From: Nitrospirota bacterium
GTDB lineage: Bacteria > Nitrospirota > Nitrospiria > Nitrospirales > UBA8639
DNA: 6,053 nucleotides
Reading direction: 5' to 3'
Assembly: GCA_029881175.1 (NCBI GenBank)
Contig: JAOUNC010000184.1
Location: forward strand, 1 to 6,053
Shown here: positions 5,292 to 6,053 of the stretch, in pieces
Layout of the letters: the number at the start of each line of letters is the position of its first letter
Position numbering within the stretch: the first letter of the stretch is position 1
Position numbers and translations under genes: made by a program
Notes under the pieces: model-generated
What the model was told of the DNA's origin: nothing
The model's input: only the letters and a program-made list of their open reading frames with translations
Databases searched by the model: none

Positions 5292-6053
5292 ATGAGGACT
5301 TTTTACAAAACCTTTACAAGGTTGACTGCAGCGGCCCTCGTCGTGGCCATGTCTGCAACGCCAGGGTTTGCGGCCAAGACCACCCCGGCCACAGACAAAA
5401 ACACCAACGTGCCAGCCGTGCCACGGGCCATCCCCGATTTGGTGCCCTATCACAATTTTGATCCACCCAAAGGCGTCTTCGATGCCTCCAAATTGACGAT
5501 TTCCGGTGATATGCGTGTGCGCCCGGAATTCCGGACCAATTCGGATTTTGCGAGCACCAATGGTGGAGGCAAAAATGCCTTCTTTACCCAACAGTTGATC
5601 CGAATGGGATTTAATTACGATATTTCTCCGGATGTTGTGTTCTTCCTGCAACCACAGGTTTCCAATAATTTTGGTGCGAGTGACTCAGCTACTACAGTTA
5701 ATGCGCCTGGGAATCCCAATGGTACATCTACCGATTTATTCCTCCGCCAGGGATACATGTTAGTTCGGAACTTCTTGGTTCCAAATTTAACCTTGAAAGC
5801 AGGTCGGCAATTAATGGTGTGGGGGAATCACCGAATCTTTGGTCACTTTGACTGGAATAACGTTGGTTGGGCATTTGATGGTGTGACGATGCGTTATAAC
5901 CACGCCACAGTTCCTGTGGAATTAGGCTGGTTACGCGTGGCGGAAGGCAATTGTGTGCAAAATACAGGCGGTTGCCAAACACCAGGGACAAACAATAAGG
6001 CTCATCAGGGAGATGGCGATATTTTATTTATTAGATTGCCTATGAAGTTTGGG
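5292..6053 (+). CDS. Alginate-export (AlgE-type) family outer-membrane porin, N-terminal part (3' end outside window)
   Basis: The frame runs open to the last base (254 codons), so the C-terminal half or more is missing; family members are about 400-550 residues. Residues 1-27 are a Sec signal peptide: basic start, hydrophobic AAALVVAMSA, cleavage after GFA. A short polar linker follows (28-60). The barrel then begins at LTISGDMRVRPEFRTN (68-83), the family's first strand. Further blocks are FFTQQLIRMGFNYDISPDVVFFLQPQV (97-123), DLFLRQGYMLVRN (148-160) and LKAGRQLMVWGNHRIFGHFDWNNVGWAFDGV (168-198). The last matches the alginate_exp hallmark GRQ...GxxRxxG..DW.N.G..FDG. In Pseudomonas AlgE exports alginate, but in Nitrospira-type genomes such porins are numerous and their substrates unknown, so no substrate is assigned. 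The only two cysteines of the visible mature protein (221 and 228) lie in a Gly/Asn-rich stretch that looks like an external loop. Expression may be RpoN-dependent. Confidence 0.9.
   Translation, partial: MRTFYKTFTRLTAAALVVAMSATPGFAAKTTPATDKNTNVPAVPRAIPDLVPYHNFDPPKGVFDASKLTISGDMRVRPEFRTNSDFASTNGGGKNAFFTQQLIRMGFNYDISPDVVFFLQPQVSNNFGASDSATTVNAPGNPNGTSTDLFLRQGYMLVRNFLVPNLTLKAGRQLMVWGNHRIFGHFDWNNVGWAFDGVTMRYNHATVPVELGWLRVAEGNCVQNTGGCQTPGTNNKAHQGDGDILFIRLPMKFG

Noticed and set aside
5238..5651. 137-codon minus-strand frame opposite the start of the porin
   Set aside because: It is a shadow of the porin gene, whose signal peptide and barrel motifs are clear; the antisense product is Gly/His/Arg-rich without pattern.
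1..6053. CRISPR array, tRNA, rRNA or transposase gene
   Set aside because: I saw no regularly spaced direct repeats, no cloverleaf with the T-loop GTTCRA context, no rRNA text and no transposase motifs.

Overview
This 6.05 kb window looks like ordinary chromosomal DNA from a Nitrospirota bacterium, most likely a Nitrospira. The evidence is the AlgE/alginate-export-type outer-membrane porin with a Sec signal peptide, the DUF4321-like small membrane protein and tandem TatA-family genes. Base composition is close to half G+C by eye. That is low for freshwater Nitrospira and closer to the marine N. marina type; this lineage placement is inference from gene style and was not tested by a search.

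Layout. (1) Positions 2-877, +: the C-terminal part of uvrB (DNA repair helicase-like subunit), cut by the left edge. (2) 902-972: a 21-bp-arm inverted repeat between convergent genes, resembling a REP/RAYT-type palindrome. (3) 993-1256, -: a DUF4321-like two-helix membrane protein. (4) 1432-2130, -: an exported protein of unknown function with a proline/acidic linker and a compact C-terminal domain. (5) 2131-2412: a divergent promoter region. (6) 2413-3843, +: a large SAM-dependent methyltransferase distantly like MidA/NDUFAF7. (7) 4119-4415 and 4537-4824, +: two TatA/B-family translocase subunits in tandem, the first starting at GTG; no tatC is present. (8) 4825-5291: a 467-base gap holding a good sigma-54-like promoter and a long porin leader. 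(9) 5292 to the right edge, +: an alginate-export-family beta-barrel porin, cut by the window end.

How the parts relate. I see no single operon across the window. The Tat pair forms a small transcription unit for folded-protein export. The two minus-strand genes may be co-transcribed, but a 175-base gap separates them. The porin appears to have its own promoter, possibly under RpoN and an activator.

I did not find a clearly new system. The points most worth checking are the sigma-54-like porin promoter and its leader, the palindrome after uvrB, the unusually long MidA-like enzyme, and the unknown exported protein with its C8 tract.
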